Source: Fomitopsis serialis | Taxonomy: Eukaryota; Basidiomycota; Agaricomycetes; Polyporales; Fomitopsidaceae | Assembly: GCF_022376445.1 (NCBI RefSeq) | Contig: NW_025955334.1 | Span: 1-37,824, forward strand | Reading direction: 5' to 3' | Length of the DNA stretch: 37,824 nt | In this document: positions 1 to 10,410 of the stretch, piece by piece | How positions within the stretch are numbered: the first letter of the stretch is position 1 | Layout of the letters: the number at the start of each line of letters is the position of its first letter | Notes under the pieces: generated by a model | The model's database searches: none | Told to the model about the DNA's origin: nothing | Seen by the model: only the letters and a program-made list of their open reading frames with translations | Made by a program: the position numbers and the translations under genes

Positions 1-66
1 TAGTACGCGGATCCGAGTAAATCAGTCATGATCCCCACTTCGTAATATGAGCTTTGTAATACGTAC

Positions 67-1189
67 CGGCCATGAGAACCGGGTTCCCATCGTCGTCTGA
101 ACTTGCAAACACACGGTACAGAATGACAGACAAGTATGCTGGTATGAAAAGGAGCGATCCAATGCGGAACATCGCGATATGCGAGAACCGACCCCTCGGA
201 GGGCTAGACATATGCGTCAGGGCTGATGAACTGGTCTATGGGACAAATACTCACCCGATGTTCCTACGTGGGCGAGACACGGGTTAGAATTGGGGATGAA
301 TGAGAGAATAGGCGTCTAGCTCGCGGGTACAAGTAGAACTGGTAGGCTATCTGCGCCAAACACATCAAGGCAACTACAAAATTACGTGAATATTACCAGT
401 CACACTCAGCGCGCCGAAATAACTTACTCAGCTGCGAGAAATGCCCTGCGTTGAGGTTGAGTCCTCCCAGAGGCTATTTGCTGTTGCAAAAAATCAGTAC
501 AGCGGACCACCACACACAGTGTCAAGCAACTCACGACACGAGGTAAAGGTAGAACACCTGATCGTGCGTCGTCGAATGGAGCGCCAACAACCCATACTGA
601 ATGATGATCGCCACAGGGAGCAAAGACATAAGCGAGGGCTCCCTCTCCAGCACTTCGGCCTCGGCCTCAGCAGGCAGGGTCTGCTGGTCCCTCTGCCTCT
701 CCATACTCGGCTCGAGAACGTCCGGAGGGCCTTGCTTACCCAACTGCGCGAGCAGTTGCTGCGCCTCGACGACGGCGGGCGGCGTCCGCACACCCGCATG
801 CGCAAAGATCGTGGGCGTGCTCCCGGAAGCGCGCCGGTGCAAAGGCGTGGCGTGCCCTGGTCCTCGTTGGGCAAGCGCGGTGAGAATTGTGATGAGCGCT
901 GGCATTGCATGGAGAGGCGGCCGGAGTACGACTGGCGCCGGGGCGAGCCCAGCGGTCGTGGCCGGCGCGCGGTCGAGAACGAGGGGCGCTTCGACTGCGA
1001 GCGCGCAGATGTGTGCAAATCCCGCCGAGAGAAGCGGTTGTTCCGAGGTGTCGGCGTAGCCCCTTGCCCAACGAACACGTCATCCTCGTTGAGGTCGTCG
1101 AGAGCGGACGAGACCATCACATCCTCATCGCCTTCTGCGGCATCATCTTCAGCTTCATACTTGTCAGACTCGAAGCATTCATCCTGTTT
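67..1189 (-). CDS. MFS general-substrate transporter, C-terminal half (partial at left edge, frameshifted)
   Basis: Predicted membrane transporter of the major facilitator superfamily. Reading leftwards: a serine-rich acidic cytoplasmic loop (FESDKYEAEDD, later FAHAGVRTPPAVVEAQQLL), then a TM segment (SLMSLLPVAIIIQYGLLALH, then STTHDQVF), then GLNLNAGHFSQLIALMCLAQ, YQFYLYPNIGPPRGRFSH and SLLFIPAYLSVILYRVF. This is the TM7-TM9 region of a basidiomycete MFS group I recognise. Introns: 534-481, 427-374, 324-264 (GC-AG donor), 254-204; a 9-nt exon lies at 263-255. The last exon ends at 67 and its intron leaves the window. Oddities: a one-base loss near 822 (GGGG to GGG in sense), a TAG at 476-474 cured by paired indels, and a TGA at 1192-1190. 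The N-terminal six-TM half was not found upstream. Substrate unknown. Confidence 0.75.
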
Positions 1190-1609
1190 TCAAAGCTGTA
1201 GCCACTGGGCGATCGACAGCTCGGTGAGCCAGGACGTCTGAGAGCCCATACGATCCCGCGGCGGGGAGCGCAGCTCGTGCGGGGTCTCAGCAAGCTTGAA
1301 CGGGTCCCGGTCATTGACGAGAGTGCCAAGAGTCGGGCGCATTGCGGTAAGGCGACGAGAGTGGGGAACCGGGGGCGCAGGCGAATCACGGCCAGTAAAA
1401 GGCGAGGCGGGGTTTAACCGGAAGGGCGACTTCAATGGGATGGAGGGATGAGACACCACGCCCCCTAGGTTCTGCATGAGATGCGCGCTACCGTTCGGCG
1501 ACCCTACGGAGCGGTGAGTCGAGAATGAGAATGCGGAAACGAACTCGCGGTGCAAAGAGGGCGATCGACTGACTGCATGTTGCGTGCGGTAATCTGCGCA
1601 AACGACATT

Positions 1610-2160
1610 CACGACCTATGCCCTGCATCTTCAGGCAGAGCGCATCCCGCGTCAGCACGATGTTCACCGCATGATCGAGCTCCTGCCGCCCTTTGCGGAT
1701 TTGGTCCGGGTTTACATGGAGACCATCGACAATCTGTGCCTGATGCTGCGAGAGAAATCGGATCGTCGGACTCGACAGCTGCTGAGCCATCATGAGCAGC
1801 GCGATGTGTTGCGAGGTGTATGCCTGCAGCAAATGTTAGACCGCCCACGGCAATCAGGCTCTTCTTGAAGTTGACTCACCCACGCATCGTGTTAAGGCCG
1901 GACTCGGACTGCTCGTATATCTCCATTTCATGCTGAGCGTCTTGATGTTGTGTTGCGCCGGGCCCTGCCTCCTTGTTCGTACTCCGCAGCCGGTGTCGAG
2001 TAGTGCTTCTGCACGATGAAGATTTGTGATTGCAAGTGTGCCTAGGCGGAAGCACCGGAGTAGTAAGACTAGTAACACGACGTGGAGTGGTGAGTTAACA
2101 ATGAAACACGGAAACAGACTCACGGCGGGAGCTCGCACGGGACGTGATCTAGGATCCGCT
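1610..2160 (-). other. unidentified coding exons, glutamine-rich helical protein
   Basis: Two stretches read as natural protein but I do not recognise the family. Exon 1823-1610 gives a helical segment starting AYTSQHIALLMMAQQLSSPT and continuing to ALCLKMQGIG. The preceding exon ends at 1880 with a Q/E-rich stretch (QHQDAQHEMEIYEQSESG). A good intron separates them (1879-1824, GTGAGT donor, TCTAACA branch, GCAG acceptor). The two exons are out of phase by one base across that intron, the same kind of defect as in neighbouring genes. Reading rightward, more possible exons occur to about 2366. It lies directly upstream of the MFS fragment on the same strand but has no TM character, so it is probably not the missing MFS N-terminus. 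Confidence 0.35.
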
Positions 2161-2662
2161 ACCGTCCTTCAGTCGATGTTTCGGTCGCAAAGGATGGGCA
2201 GGGTGTTTCCCAGATGCAAGGCGGGGAGGTGTTGCATGTGCTGCGTCAAGGCGTAGAGGCGGCGTGCGCACCCGAACGTATGTGGATGTAGACAGCGGGG
2301 TAGGGTACAAAGGGGGACACGGGCATATGGCGAGGAGGAGGGATGGGCGGGTCGTAGAAAAGCCACGGGATGCGACTACGCCGTGCAAGGAAGCACCGTG
2401 CGAGAGACGTCGCGCATTGCGGCAGGCAGTACTAGTAGGACTCAGCATGCAGGCCCAGGGCGGGGTGACGTCGTGGGCGATTGCGCATGCGCCCAAGTCT
2501 GAGTTCGCGCAGTCACGACCGACCCACCGATCACCCAACTTGAAGCGCCGGACCTGCGGCGCTCACTAGGGAATTCGGAAGCAAACTGTTGCGGCTGCGC
2601 CGACGATTCAAAACAGAGTTTCTTTTTGGATCCTCCATGTATTCGATGCAAAGGACAGATTC

Positions 2663-2694
2663 CAGCCTGTCCGAGGGCTTATTCGGACAAGCTG
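2663..2694. repeat. imperfect 12-bp inverted repeat (hairpin)
   Basis: CAGCCTGTCCGA and TCGGACAAGCTG pair over 11 of 12 positions around an 8-nt loop, about 140 bp past the stop codon of the integrase-like gene. It could be a 3'-processing or terminator-like hairpin, or part of an element end. No matching copy was seen on the other flank near 5.1-5.4 kb. Confidence 0.5.
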
Positions 2695-2833
2695 AAATCG
2701 CTGCCGCACTTACGAACAGGCGCCTATGCACCCGCAGGGCCCGCCTCTGCCCTGCCCGGTGTCGCTTGCACTGGCACTGCCAATGTGCAGTGTCGGAATT
2801 ACGAATCAATTCACATGCATACTAGACTTGGTA

Positions 2834-5054
2834 CTAGTCTTCGTCGATACCTGTACTACTAGTGCCTTCTGCCGACTCAGAGCCCGAACCTGCCTCTTCT
2901 TCGTCAAGCACCCGAGTGAGAATTGATACTGCGCGACACCAAATCTCTGCGCGGGGAAGCCACAAGGCATGTGGTAGCTCGACGCGCAGAGACTGCTTTC
3001 GCTTTCCGACGGCAAGGTCTTCATATGTAGGGTAGCCTTCGTCGTCCCACTCGTCGTTGCGGATATTCAGGTTGCGAGGAAGGTAATTGAGGGCGGAGAT
3101 CTCCTGCAAGGTAGCCCAAAAAGCATCCTCCTTGTCCTCATCACGAAACGGGTTTGCGTGACGTGCCACTTTGACAGCAGCATGGCGGATATTTGACTCC
3201 TGGTCAGCGATGATTCGGGCCACTAACTCGTCGTCCTCTGACTCGCAGTCTTCATCGCCCTGATCCCCGTCCGAGTCCTCACTGCTCTCATCTTCATGAG
3301 CACTCTCGTCTTCATCCCCTGCGACCCATGCACCACTGGCATTGACTTCATCGTCACCATCATCATCAGAAGCATCCTCTGCTTCGCCATCGGACTGGTC
3401 CTCCATTGGCTCGTCTTCGTCATCCGTGTCCGCTGAGTGCCCTGCACCCGTCTGACCGAGCCTGCGGCGCTTCGGGGTGCCGTCAACACCATAGTACTCG
3501 GTGAGGTCATTGACATCGTCGTTTTTGTATTTGTCTTCATATGTGCCGACAGTGACTCGTGCCAAATGGCGCATATCCTGGGCAGTGAAAGTCATCAGAA
3601 TAACCTCTGCAAATCGTAAGAGAAGAACTACCGATGGTGTTTGATTACGATGTTTCCCAGATACAGCATGTGCATTCCAGTGCTTGACCCAATTGTCTGC
3701 ATCCTCATTGATGTCGTCAAGGAACAGCTTCTGCACAAGCCATAAGTGTGCTGGATTCGATGCATCAAGAGCATGGCGAGTTTCAAGGCGAGTAAAGAAA
3801 ACCCGCCAGCGCCGGACAAAGCCTTCGCCGACATCGACCCATGTCCGCTCAATCTTCTGGTTCCTCATCGAGCTACAGGTAGTCTCAGTAACAGTGATGC
3901 TCTCATTAGAAAGTAGACGTACGACCCAAACATGAATGATGCTCGATTTGGACCCCGCACCATGATCATGTATGCTGATACCAAGATGTTCTCGCCACCA
4001 CGATCGCCTCGGACCCGGAGTGGCAAGCCGTGAGTCTTAGTGGCCCTCACAAAACCACGAAGCACCGTTGATGGCAAGTTGTTGTTTGCAGCTCGCATCC
4101 ACACAACCTGGAGTGCACATGGTCAGTGAATGCCAACTGAATGGGAGCAGCAGTCGCACGAAATCATCCCAGCCATCAACACCTCCATGAATGACAATGC
4201 CCCATCGAATCAACTTGTGGTGGCCGTCAATGTGCCACAGGTGATTAGGCCGAGGAACAGTGTAAACACGGCGCCGAACAGTCTTATTGCGGCGGAGGGC
4301 TGCACCTATAGCATCCACTCGTTTTATCGAGTCAGAGATGCGAAGCCTCTGAACTCGCAGCCAGTTCGCTCGGAAGAAGGAATGAACATGGCGAATTCCA
4401 GCGTTAGGCCGCTCGATTTTGAAAGCTCGGATCAAGTGGTCTATCTCCTCATCAAGAAGAGGAGTATACACTACCGAGATGTTGTAGGTAGCCATACAGC
4501 GAGTGACTGTGGACCGATGAACCCCAAGTGCATCAGCAGCTTGCTGAATTGAGATCTTGCGATACGGAGCGAACGTCTCTTGCAGCCACGCTTTGCTAAT
4601 TACCTTCCTTGGACGACCAGGCTTGCGCGAGTGTTCGACAGTGACCGGGTTGAGCATGACAACATCACGATGTTCCCTGTGTCGTTCATGTCAGCAAGAC
4701 TGCTATACATGTGGTACAGCCAGTAAAGATCAGCCCATACCGTTCAGTATTGGCCTCAATTGCTAGTTGAAGGCTCGCTCTCATCCTGCCGATCTGACCG
4801 CATACATCTTCAACCCAGTCCCGAACCCCTTCTTTCAGAAGCTCTCGTGCTACCTCCTTGACCAAAGGGATGACTTGGCTCTCCAAGCGGTCCACACAGA
4901 TGCCCAAGCGGACATGGTCACCTTCCTCCTGGCGAAGTAGTGTCGTAATGTGGTCGCAGAGGTTAGAGATTCGAGGATGAGCAGCATGGACATTGTTCGA
5001 CCATACCCTCTGACCACTAGCTGGGTTCACTGGGAGCTGAGGGATGGTGGCCAT
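2834..5054 (-). CDS. integrase-core (DDE) protein of an agaricomycete mobile-element family
   Basis: Predicted DDE-type DNA strand-transfer protein, nuclear. Five exons: 5054-4741, 4676-4160, 4107-3923, 3872-3632, 3577-2834. All junctions keep frame, giving 666 residues, or 684 if the 54-nt intron 3631-3578, itself in frame, is retained. Residues about 119-166 hold a basic GRPRK motif and a helix-turn-helix (ISIQQAADALGVHRSTVTR). The catalytic triad fits retroviral-type integrase spacing: D255 in HLWHIDGHH, D312 in RVRGDRGGEN, E347 in KIERTWVDV (D-x56-D-x34-E). Residues about 469-537 are an extremely acidic D/E/S tract. The conserved C-terminus follows (AFWATLQEIS, GYPTYEDLAVG). The first Met opens the only long exon 1 frame. 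No terminal inverted repeats or target-site duplication were found. Either an element gene or a domesticated copy. Confidence 0.85.
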
Positions 5055-5656
5055 ACCAGCGACGCGATGCAGACAATCAGATGTGCGCGAACCAGCACCA
5101 GTTGTTTGCGCGTGTTATCAGCATTGTCGTCGCAAGGCCCCCAGTCAATTGTGAGATGCTATTAGGACCAGCATGTGGTGGGAGGGATCGTGCTAACTAC
5201 GCAAACCACCATCGTAAATGACGCGCCGGCAGCGCTGCTCTGCTGCTCCGCCTCGAGCGGGTCACTGCACTGCCACCTATCGTGCTTCTCGTGATGCAGC
5301 AGGGCGACTCGCCACTCGATTCGAACTTGTAGACAACCATGTGGAGCACTAGCAGACCGCGGTGTTCAACTTACCACACTTGGACTGTCGCCGATACCGG
5401 ACGAGGTGCTAGAGTTTGGCATCCCGCGACCGCGCTTCTCCATAAGTTGCGATGCTCGGGAACGACTCTTGCCTGCGGAGTCGGTGTGAACATGAATGCT
5501 GGTCTCACTGCTGCGCGGATGCCGCCTGCGTACCTTGGCATCTGCAAGGATGGTTCATTCTTCCAGGACGAGCTGCAGGCACATACACGGTCTGCCAGAA
5601 CGATGAGAGAAGTGAAAGGCAAAGGGCGAACGCGACGTACGCACACAACGAGCTTC
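5055..5656. other. no supported gene
   Basis: Upstream flank of the integrase-like gene and downstream flank of the USP7-like fragment. Short overlapping frames on both strands have no coherent protein character. A GTAAGA donor-like site follows the last USP7-like codons near 5654, but no continuation of that protein could be recognised. Confidence 0.5.
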
Positions 5657-6271
5657 TTACCAGCCTCGCCCATCGCCCGCCCAGACGACCTTGAGGCTGC
5701 GCTTCGTCTCGAGCCCGACGATGCTCACGTCGAGCTTCTCGTAGAGGATTACCGTCGTCGCCTGCGGGCTGACGTAGATCGTCGGCGAGATGATCTCTGC
5801 GGCGGGCTGGTTCGGGGACCGCTTGAGGGTCGACTTGGGCGTGCCGTTCGTCGCGTGCGCCGTCGTGAACCGCAGCTTGAATGGGTTGTGCCGTAGGTGC
5901 TCGCCTACTTTCGCGGACATGTACCCACGGATGATCAGTAATGCAACTCGGCCGGACGGACAAGGTCACTTACAGCATCGTAGGTTTGCTTCTTGCTGAG
6001 GATGAGGTTGAACTCCGGATGATCATGAACGGGCTCTTCGAACTTCGGCAGGAAGAGAACCATGACCCTGTTCTGCAGGAAGTCGTAGTACTGCATCGGG
6101 TTCGAGTAAAGTCCATACCTCATAGACCTTCGCAGGCGTCCCCGGCGTCCATCGCATCCGCTCGTTGACCATCGGCACAAGGTCGCTGACCTTGCTGGCC
6201 CGCTGCACCTGTATATTGCCGGCACCATACAGTGTCTGCTTGGACGTGTCAAAGTGCTTGAAGAAGATCAT
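5657..6271 (-). pseudogene. ubiquitin carboxyl-terminal hydrolase fragment, USP7/Ubp15 C-terminal region
   Basis: USP7/Ubp15-type enzymes remove ubiquitin from substrates; this piece corresponds to the C-terminal ubiquitin-like (ICP0-binding) region, not the catalytic domain. Matches in order: IFFKHFDTSKQTLYGAG, SKVSDLVPMVNERMRWTPGT, KVYE, then YSNPMQYYDFLQNRVMV, HPEFNLILSKKQTYDA, then KVGEHLRHNPFKLRFTT, ATNGTPKSTLKRS, TTVILYEKLDVSIVGLETKR and SLKVVWAG. Family members have roughly 45 more residues between KVYE and YSNP; here the two meet near 6115-6121. A GTAAGT donor follows TYDA at 5973, but the next coding stretch has no clear AG acceptor before it. Neither the catalytic domain upstream nor the end of the protein downstream is present. 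I read this as a decayed, internally deleted fragment. Confidence 0.72.
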
Positions 6272-6309
6272 AATAGAGCCTGGAGGGACGTCGGACTAGC
6301 GGCATCTTC

Positions 6310-6640
6310 AGTCATCGGTGTGTACGAAACAGGAAGGTACACACCTTGGTGGGAGTACGAGATCGTTCTCATTGAGAACCAACTCCGTATGCGCTTGCTC
6401 AATGTGTTCCCGTGGTTCGCCTTCACGCGCATTGAGCACCGCGAGGTGCCCACTGTAGGACCGATATACGAGCTCTACGGGCGTCATCTCCGCCGCAAAC
6501 ATGGATATATGTCTTCGCCACCGCGGACCTGGTCCTCGAGCTGATTCGTGAGCTGGGAGTCGTTGTGGTTGGCGCAGAACACGTACCACGATTGCGCCTC
6601 CTCCAGCATCTCCTCCAGCGTGCCCAGTTCCTGCCCACCG
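6310..6640 (-). pseudogene. chitin synthase myosin-motor-domain fragment
   Basis: Large fungal chitin synthases (classes V/VII) carry an N-terminal myosin-like motor before the membrane-bound glycosyltransferase. This piece shows the hallmark late-motor motif LEEAQSWYVFCANHNDSQLT followed by NQLEDQVR, then FAAEMTPVELV, a SGHLAVLNAREGEPREHIEQ stretch and LNENDLVL; the next residues (GVYLPVSYTP) are in another frame. It is about 100 residues of a protein normally near 2000. No ATP-binding P-loop upstream and no QRRRW catalytic region downstream were found. Instead USP7-like sequence begins within about 40 bp. The SWYVFCxNxNDSQL motif makes the assignment fairly specific; a related motor protein is the alternative. 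Confidence 0.6.
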
Positions 6641-8700
6641 GTACCTGCTCACTGAGGTGTTGCTTGTCGGACGAGTCGTCGTAGGCGGCGAGTCTCGCCT
6701 ACCGGGCTCTTGTGCACCGGACGAGACCGCGCTCGTGGCCTTGGCTTGCAGTTGTGGGGCACTTGCTGAGTGAGCTCGTGAGCTCCTTGTCCAGCCCGCA
6801 TACCATCTCTCGCCCCTCGCCCCTCGCCAGAGTGTAGGTCGTCGGACTCGACCTGGGTCGCCCATTCCGGACCGAGGGCGACGTCGTGCGATATCGAGGT
6901 GTATTGGCTCACTGAGTATCAGAGCTCCTCGATTGAATGTACCAGCCCGGATCGAGCAATGCACGAGGACGGGAAATATCAGTGCGGAGCTCGGAGACAC
7001 GATGGAGCTGCGGAGGAGGGAAGGGGCAGTAACGCGCGGCGGAGTGAACACGAACGCGAGGGGAAGGCGAAGAGGAAGAGGAACGCAGCGCAAAGATGGC
7101 TCATTCGCGATCGTGGCGAGCCACTTGCCCGAGATACATAAATAAGCGCCTGCCAATACTGCCTCCCAGCGAAACTCAAGTCGTTTATCCTCGTTGAATC
7201 ATCACACCCAACAGCAGCAAAACTTGTGAGTATGATACACTCATAATATTGTACCTCAGAAAACATTCAGATTAGCGGAGGTCGCCCAACTGACCGAGAA
7301 AATCCATTGGCCAGGGCGGGCATCGCGCGCACCTCGGCCGCGGCGTGGTCTCCTTTACTGCTCTGCGATTTTCTGCTGCTACTGCTACGCGTCTATCTAC
7401 TAAGTCTGCGCGCCATTGCCTGCCATCTCCGCGAGATGGTGCACCTCCACGTCCGCCGCGCTCGAGGCGTCGGACGCAGCCCACAAAGAACGGCCTGCGG
7501 ATTCTGAATCAGGGAGCGAGCGACCCGGCCCGAGTAGCTGATGCTGCCCGCCCCCGCCGGCATCGAACACGGTCGCATACGCCCACTACGCCGCACTCGC
7601 GCGTTTCTTTCGTGATCGCGGCCACGTCGACTCTGCTGGCAGGCTCCGCGGACTCGGCGAGGTGAGACGGGGACGACGGGGCGACCACTGGGCGCGCAGA
7701 GAGATCGCGCAGCACAGCGTTCGTCTGGAAGGCCGCCGAGGGTACGGTGGGCAAGTGCGGAAGCGCGGAACATAGGCGTGTAGGGTCCGTTGAAGGCGAG
7801 CAGGGGCGCCTGAGAGCGCAGGGCCGCCCGGAGAGTCCTGCGTCCGGTGCGCGCTGAACGGGCAGATGCGAGTGCGCGTCGGACGAGGGCACATGACTCG
7901 AAGGCTGATGTGCGGAGCGCGGGCGCGGAGAGCCAGAGGGCGGAAGTGGAAGCGCATCGAGTGCGGGGGTGCGCAAGATACGGACGTGCAGGAGAGGGAG
8001 GCGTAGTGCAAGGCAGAGGAGAGAAGGGTGGCGAGGTCTCACGGGCGGGCGCACTCACTTGAGTCCTCTCAGCTCTTGTGCGCAAGCTCCACTTTCCTTG
8101 ATTACTTCGGTGTAAGAGGCACGAGAGCAGAGATAGATGGGGAAGTGCATAGTGACCATTGAGCACGACCGGCGGGAGCCGTGTGTCTTCCCCTCATGAC
8201 CCATATGCTTCCGCGCGAGGAGCTGCATACTCCCGGTCTCAGGCAGCAGTCGTCGATGACTTGAGGCTGAAAATTGTATTGCGAGATATTGAATAGCCAT
8301 TTGGCAGCGCGAAGACGACCACGAACCTAAACCATGCGCAACCAAACCCATCAAGACGTGTTGGCTTTCATCTTCCGGCAGCATGCGCATCGCTCTCATG
8401 CCGGGTACCCGCTCCTTCGTCCGCACTTCGGCCTTGAACCACGTCTCCTTCCTCCATTGGCTCGCGGCGCATCGCCTGCACCTCCTTCCATATCAGTGTC
8501 CATCGCGAAGTCGCCGTGGCTATGTCCGCCCTAAGGCCCGGTTGCTTTGAAGAGAGATCCGCTCTCTCGCAAAGAGGCGTAGTTAGTATCATTGCGCGAG
8601 AGTCTGCCGAGAAGCGACGACTCTGTGCACCTCATCAGGTCAGGCCGTCAACGCGAACTATTGCCGCACGCCCAGAGGCTTCGTCCGGAAGTAGTCTACC
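6641..8700. other. no identified gene; GC-rich low-complexity DNA
   Basis: Both strands are open for long stretches because of high GC content and strand asymmetry (pyrimidine-rich on the minus strand about 7.6-8.05 kb). The translations are arginine-, proline- and serine-rich without motifs. Around 7133-7230 the plus strand has an ATAAATAAG box followed by a CA-rich leader and a GTGAGT donor-like site, which resembles a promoter and 5' leader, but no convincing start codon or protein follows. Confidence 0.4.
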
Positions 8701-8702
8701 AG

Positions 8703-9233
8703 CTACCGGTGATTCCTCTGCGATCGGGGTAGACGACGAATACGGGCAGGCTTGGACGTCTTCACCGGTTCCTCTGATGCTTGAGGAGCCTGTGCAGTCT
8801 GCAACAGGCGTGCACGATCCGGGTGAATGTTGGTTGCGCTATTGGCGGGGGAGACCTCGCGGGAAGGTTCGGCGCCTGGGCGATCCCAGGCAGGCATGCC
8901 ATCTTCGCGGACGCCACGATAGTCGGAGTGCCGAGTTGGTTCGATGTAGACATCACGATTGGCGGGTCGAGGAGGAAGCAGCGCACGCGGCGGAGCTAGG
9001 GAAGCGTGGCGGTCATTGTACGGTGGTCCAAGTCGATCTTCGAGACTAAGTCGTCGACCGCGGGGCCGAACATCCACGGGTTCCTTGCGACCGTCAGGGA
9101 GATCAGAGGGCCCGAAGTCAGACTGCCGACCTGGTCCAACTGAACCTGGCCCAGTAGCAGATCGAGCGGATTCGCGGACGGTGTCCTTGTCTCCTCGAGC
9201 GTTATGATTCCACTGTGTCTCCTCCAGCGCCAC
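8703..9233 (-). other. arginine/proline-rich disordered reading frame, possibly an RNA-processing protein tail
   Basis: An open frame of 176 codons reads as a plausible disordered, charged protein: RRLSLEDRLGPPYNDR, SLAPPRALLPPRPANRD, then SREVSPANSATNIHPDRARL. Repeated R/P/S/D-rich wording of this sort is common in the tails of RNA-processing factors; it reminds me of the C-terminal tail of THO2 in agaricomycetes, but this rests on style and the short NIHPDRARL motif only. No intron signals were resolved. It sits between the chitin synthase piece and the Gtr1-like gene on the same strand, consistent with another captured or decayed fragment. Confidence 0.3.
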
Positions 9234-9249
9234 GAACAGCGCGTCTTAC

Positions 9250-10410
9250 GCGGACCAGAACTCGCCCGGCGTACACGCTAAGCCGCTGGTTTGTACCGCC
9301 GTGCCGAATGGCAACTCCTCATCGTGGTCCTTCACCATGATCTCGCCGCGCGCACCTCGAACTTCTTCCGAGCAAGCCGGATGTTCATCCTCAGCGCCGC
9401 AGTCTGCAAGCATCCATGAACACCGCACTCCATCATGCATTCTCCGAGACCCACGCACCTATTGTCGGGTCATGCGCCGCGATGAGCACGTACACGTTCT
9501 TCGTGAGCTCGTCGAGCACCACCGTGAACTCGTCCAGCTCCATCTCGAGTGAGTGGAACTCCTCGCGCACGTGCGAGCACGCGTGCTTGAGAAAACATCT
9601 TGATCAGCTCGGACGTGCGCTCGTAGCGCGCCGGCAAGAGCCGGTGTGCGTCCGCGTCTGCCTCGAGCTCGGACTCCCGTGCAGGGAGTGAGCTCTGCGA
9701 GGTTGGCGTGAGCAGGCCGTTCGTTGTGGCGTGCGAGGAGGATGGGGAGGAGAGCACGGGGAGCTTACGAGCGGCGCGTAGGGAGGAGGAGAGGAGGTCG
9801 CGATAACGAGGAAGGTGGTACGCTCAAAGGGGATCACTTCGGTTGCGCTGCAGGCGTGCGCGAGGGTGGTGAGGTGCTTGGAGAGGACGACAGCGTTTAG
9901 AATCAAGGTTGGACTATCCGGGACCGCGCCTAAAGCTTCGCGTGAGGAGAATTTGAGTAGAGGCTGAGGGAGTGGCGCACCTTGTACAGGCTCTCGTCGT
10001 ATAATTCGTCCCGAACACGGTCATAGACACGCTCCCACTTGCCTGTTGAAGCTCAAGTGCCTTCGTCTCGAGGGTCTGCGCACGCGAGCCGCTGGCGAGT
10101 TCCATCTTGTGCACAAGGAGGAAGACGGCGGCGTCGGGGCTGTACTGCTGGAGCGCGGCGAGCCAGTCGCGGTAGTACTGGAGGTCCAGGCTTGGGCATG
10201 TTGCGCCACTCGACCCTAGAAGACGTAGATCATGACGCCGACGTGCTGGAAGATGGTGGACGCCTGCAGCGCGAGGTAGGTGTCCATGAGCGCATCCTCT
10301 CGATGCACGCGGTGGCGCGCTGAACTCGGCGCCGCGTATTTGTACGACCTTGAGTGGTGAGGCAGAGGTGGCTGGGCGACTACTGGGTGCGCGGGGAGTC
10401 CGCACATCCC
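9250..10410 (-). pseudogene. RagA/Gtr1-type small GTPase, damaged
   Basis: Gtr1/RagA GTPases signal amino-acid sufficiency to TORC1 on the vacuole. Segments in order on the minus strand: MDTYLALQASTIFQHVGVMI and YVF (about 10280-10219), YYRDWLAALQQYSPDAAVF and LLVHKMELASGS (10175-10090), DESLYK, VVLSKHLTTLAHACSATEV, PFERTTFLVIATSS, LLPARYERTSELIKMF, REEFHSLEMELDEFTVVLDE, LTKNVYVLIAAHDPTI and finally RMNIRLARKKFE. Introns with good signals follow LYK (GTGCGC donor), HDPTI (GTGCGT) and KKFE. Frameshifts break the protein at about 10012, 9907 and 9597. The G4 motif reads HKME where the family has HKMD. The P-loop and switch regions (G1-G3) were not recognisable upstream, where only GC-rich sequence remains. 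Identity is clear from the C-terminal half; function looks lost unless the sequence is faulty. Confidence 0.68.

Noticed and set aside
441..1241. 266-codon plus-strand frame as a gene
   Set aside because: It is antisense to the MFS exons, which have family motifs and introns. The plus translation has no motif.
2834..5054. LTR retrotransposon or bacterial IS3-type element
   Set aside because: The DDE spacing is integrase-like, but there is no reverse transcriptase, RNase H, protease or LTR, and the gene has four or five spliceosomal introns.
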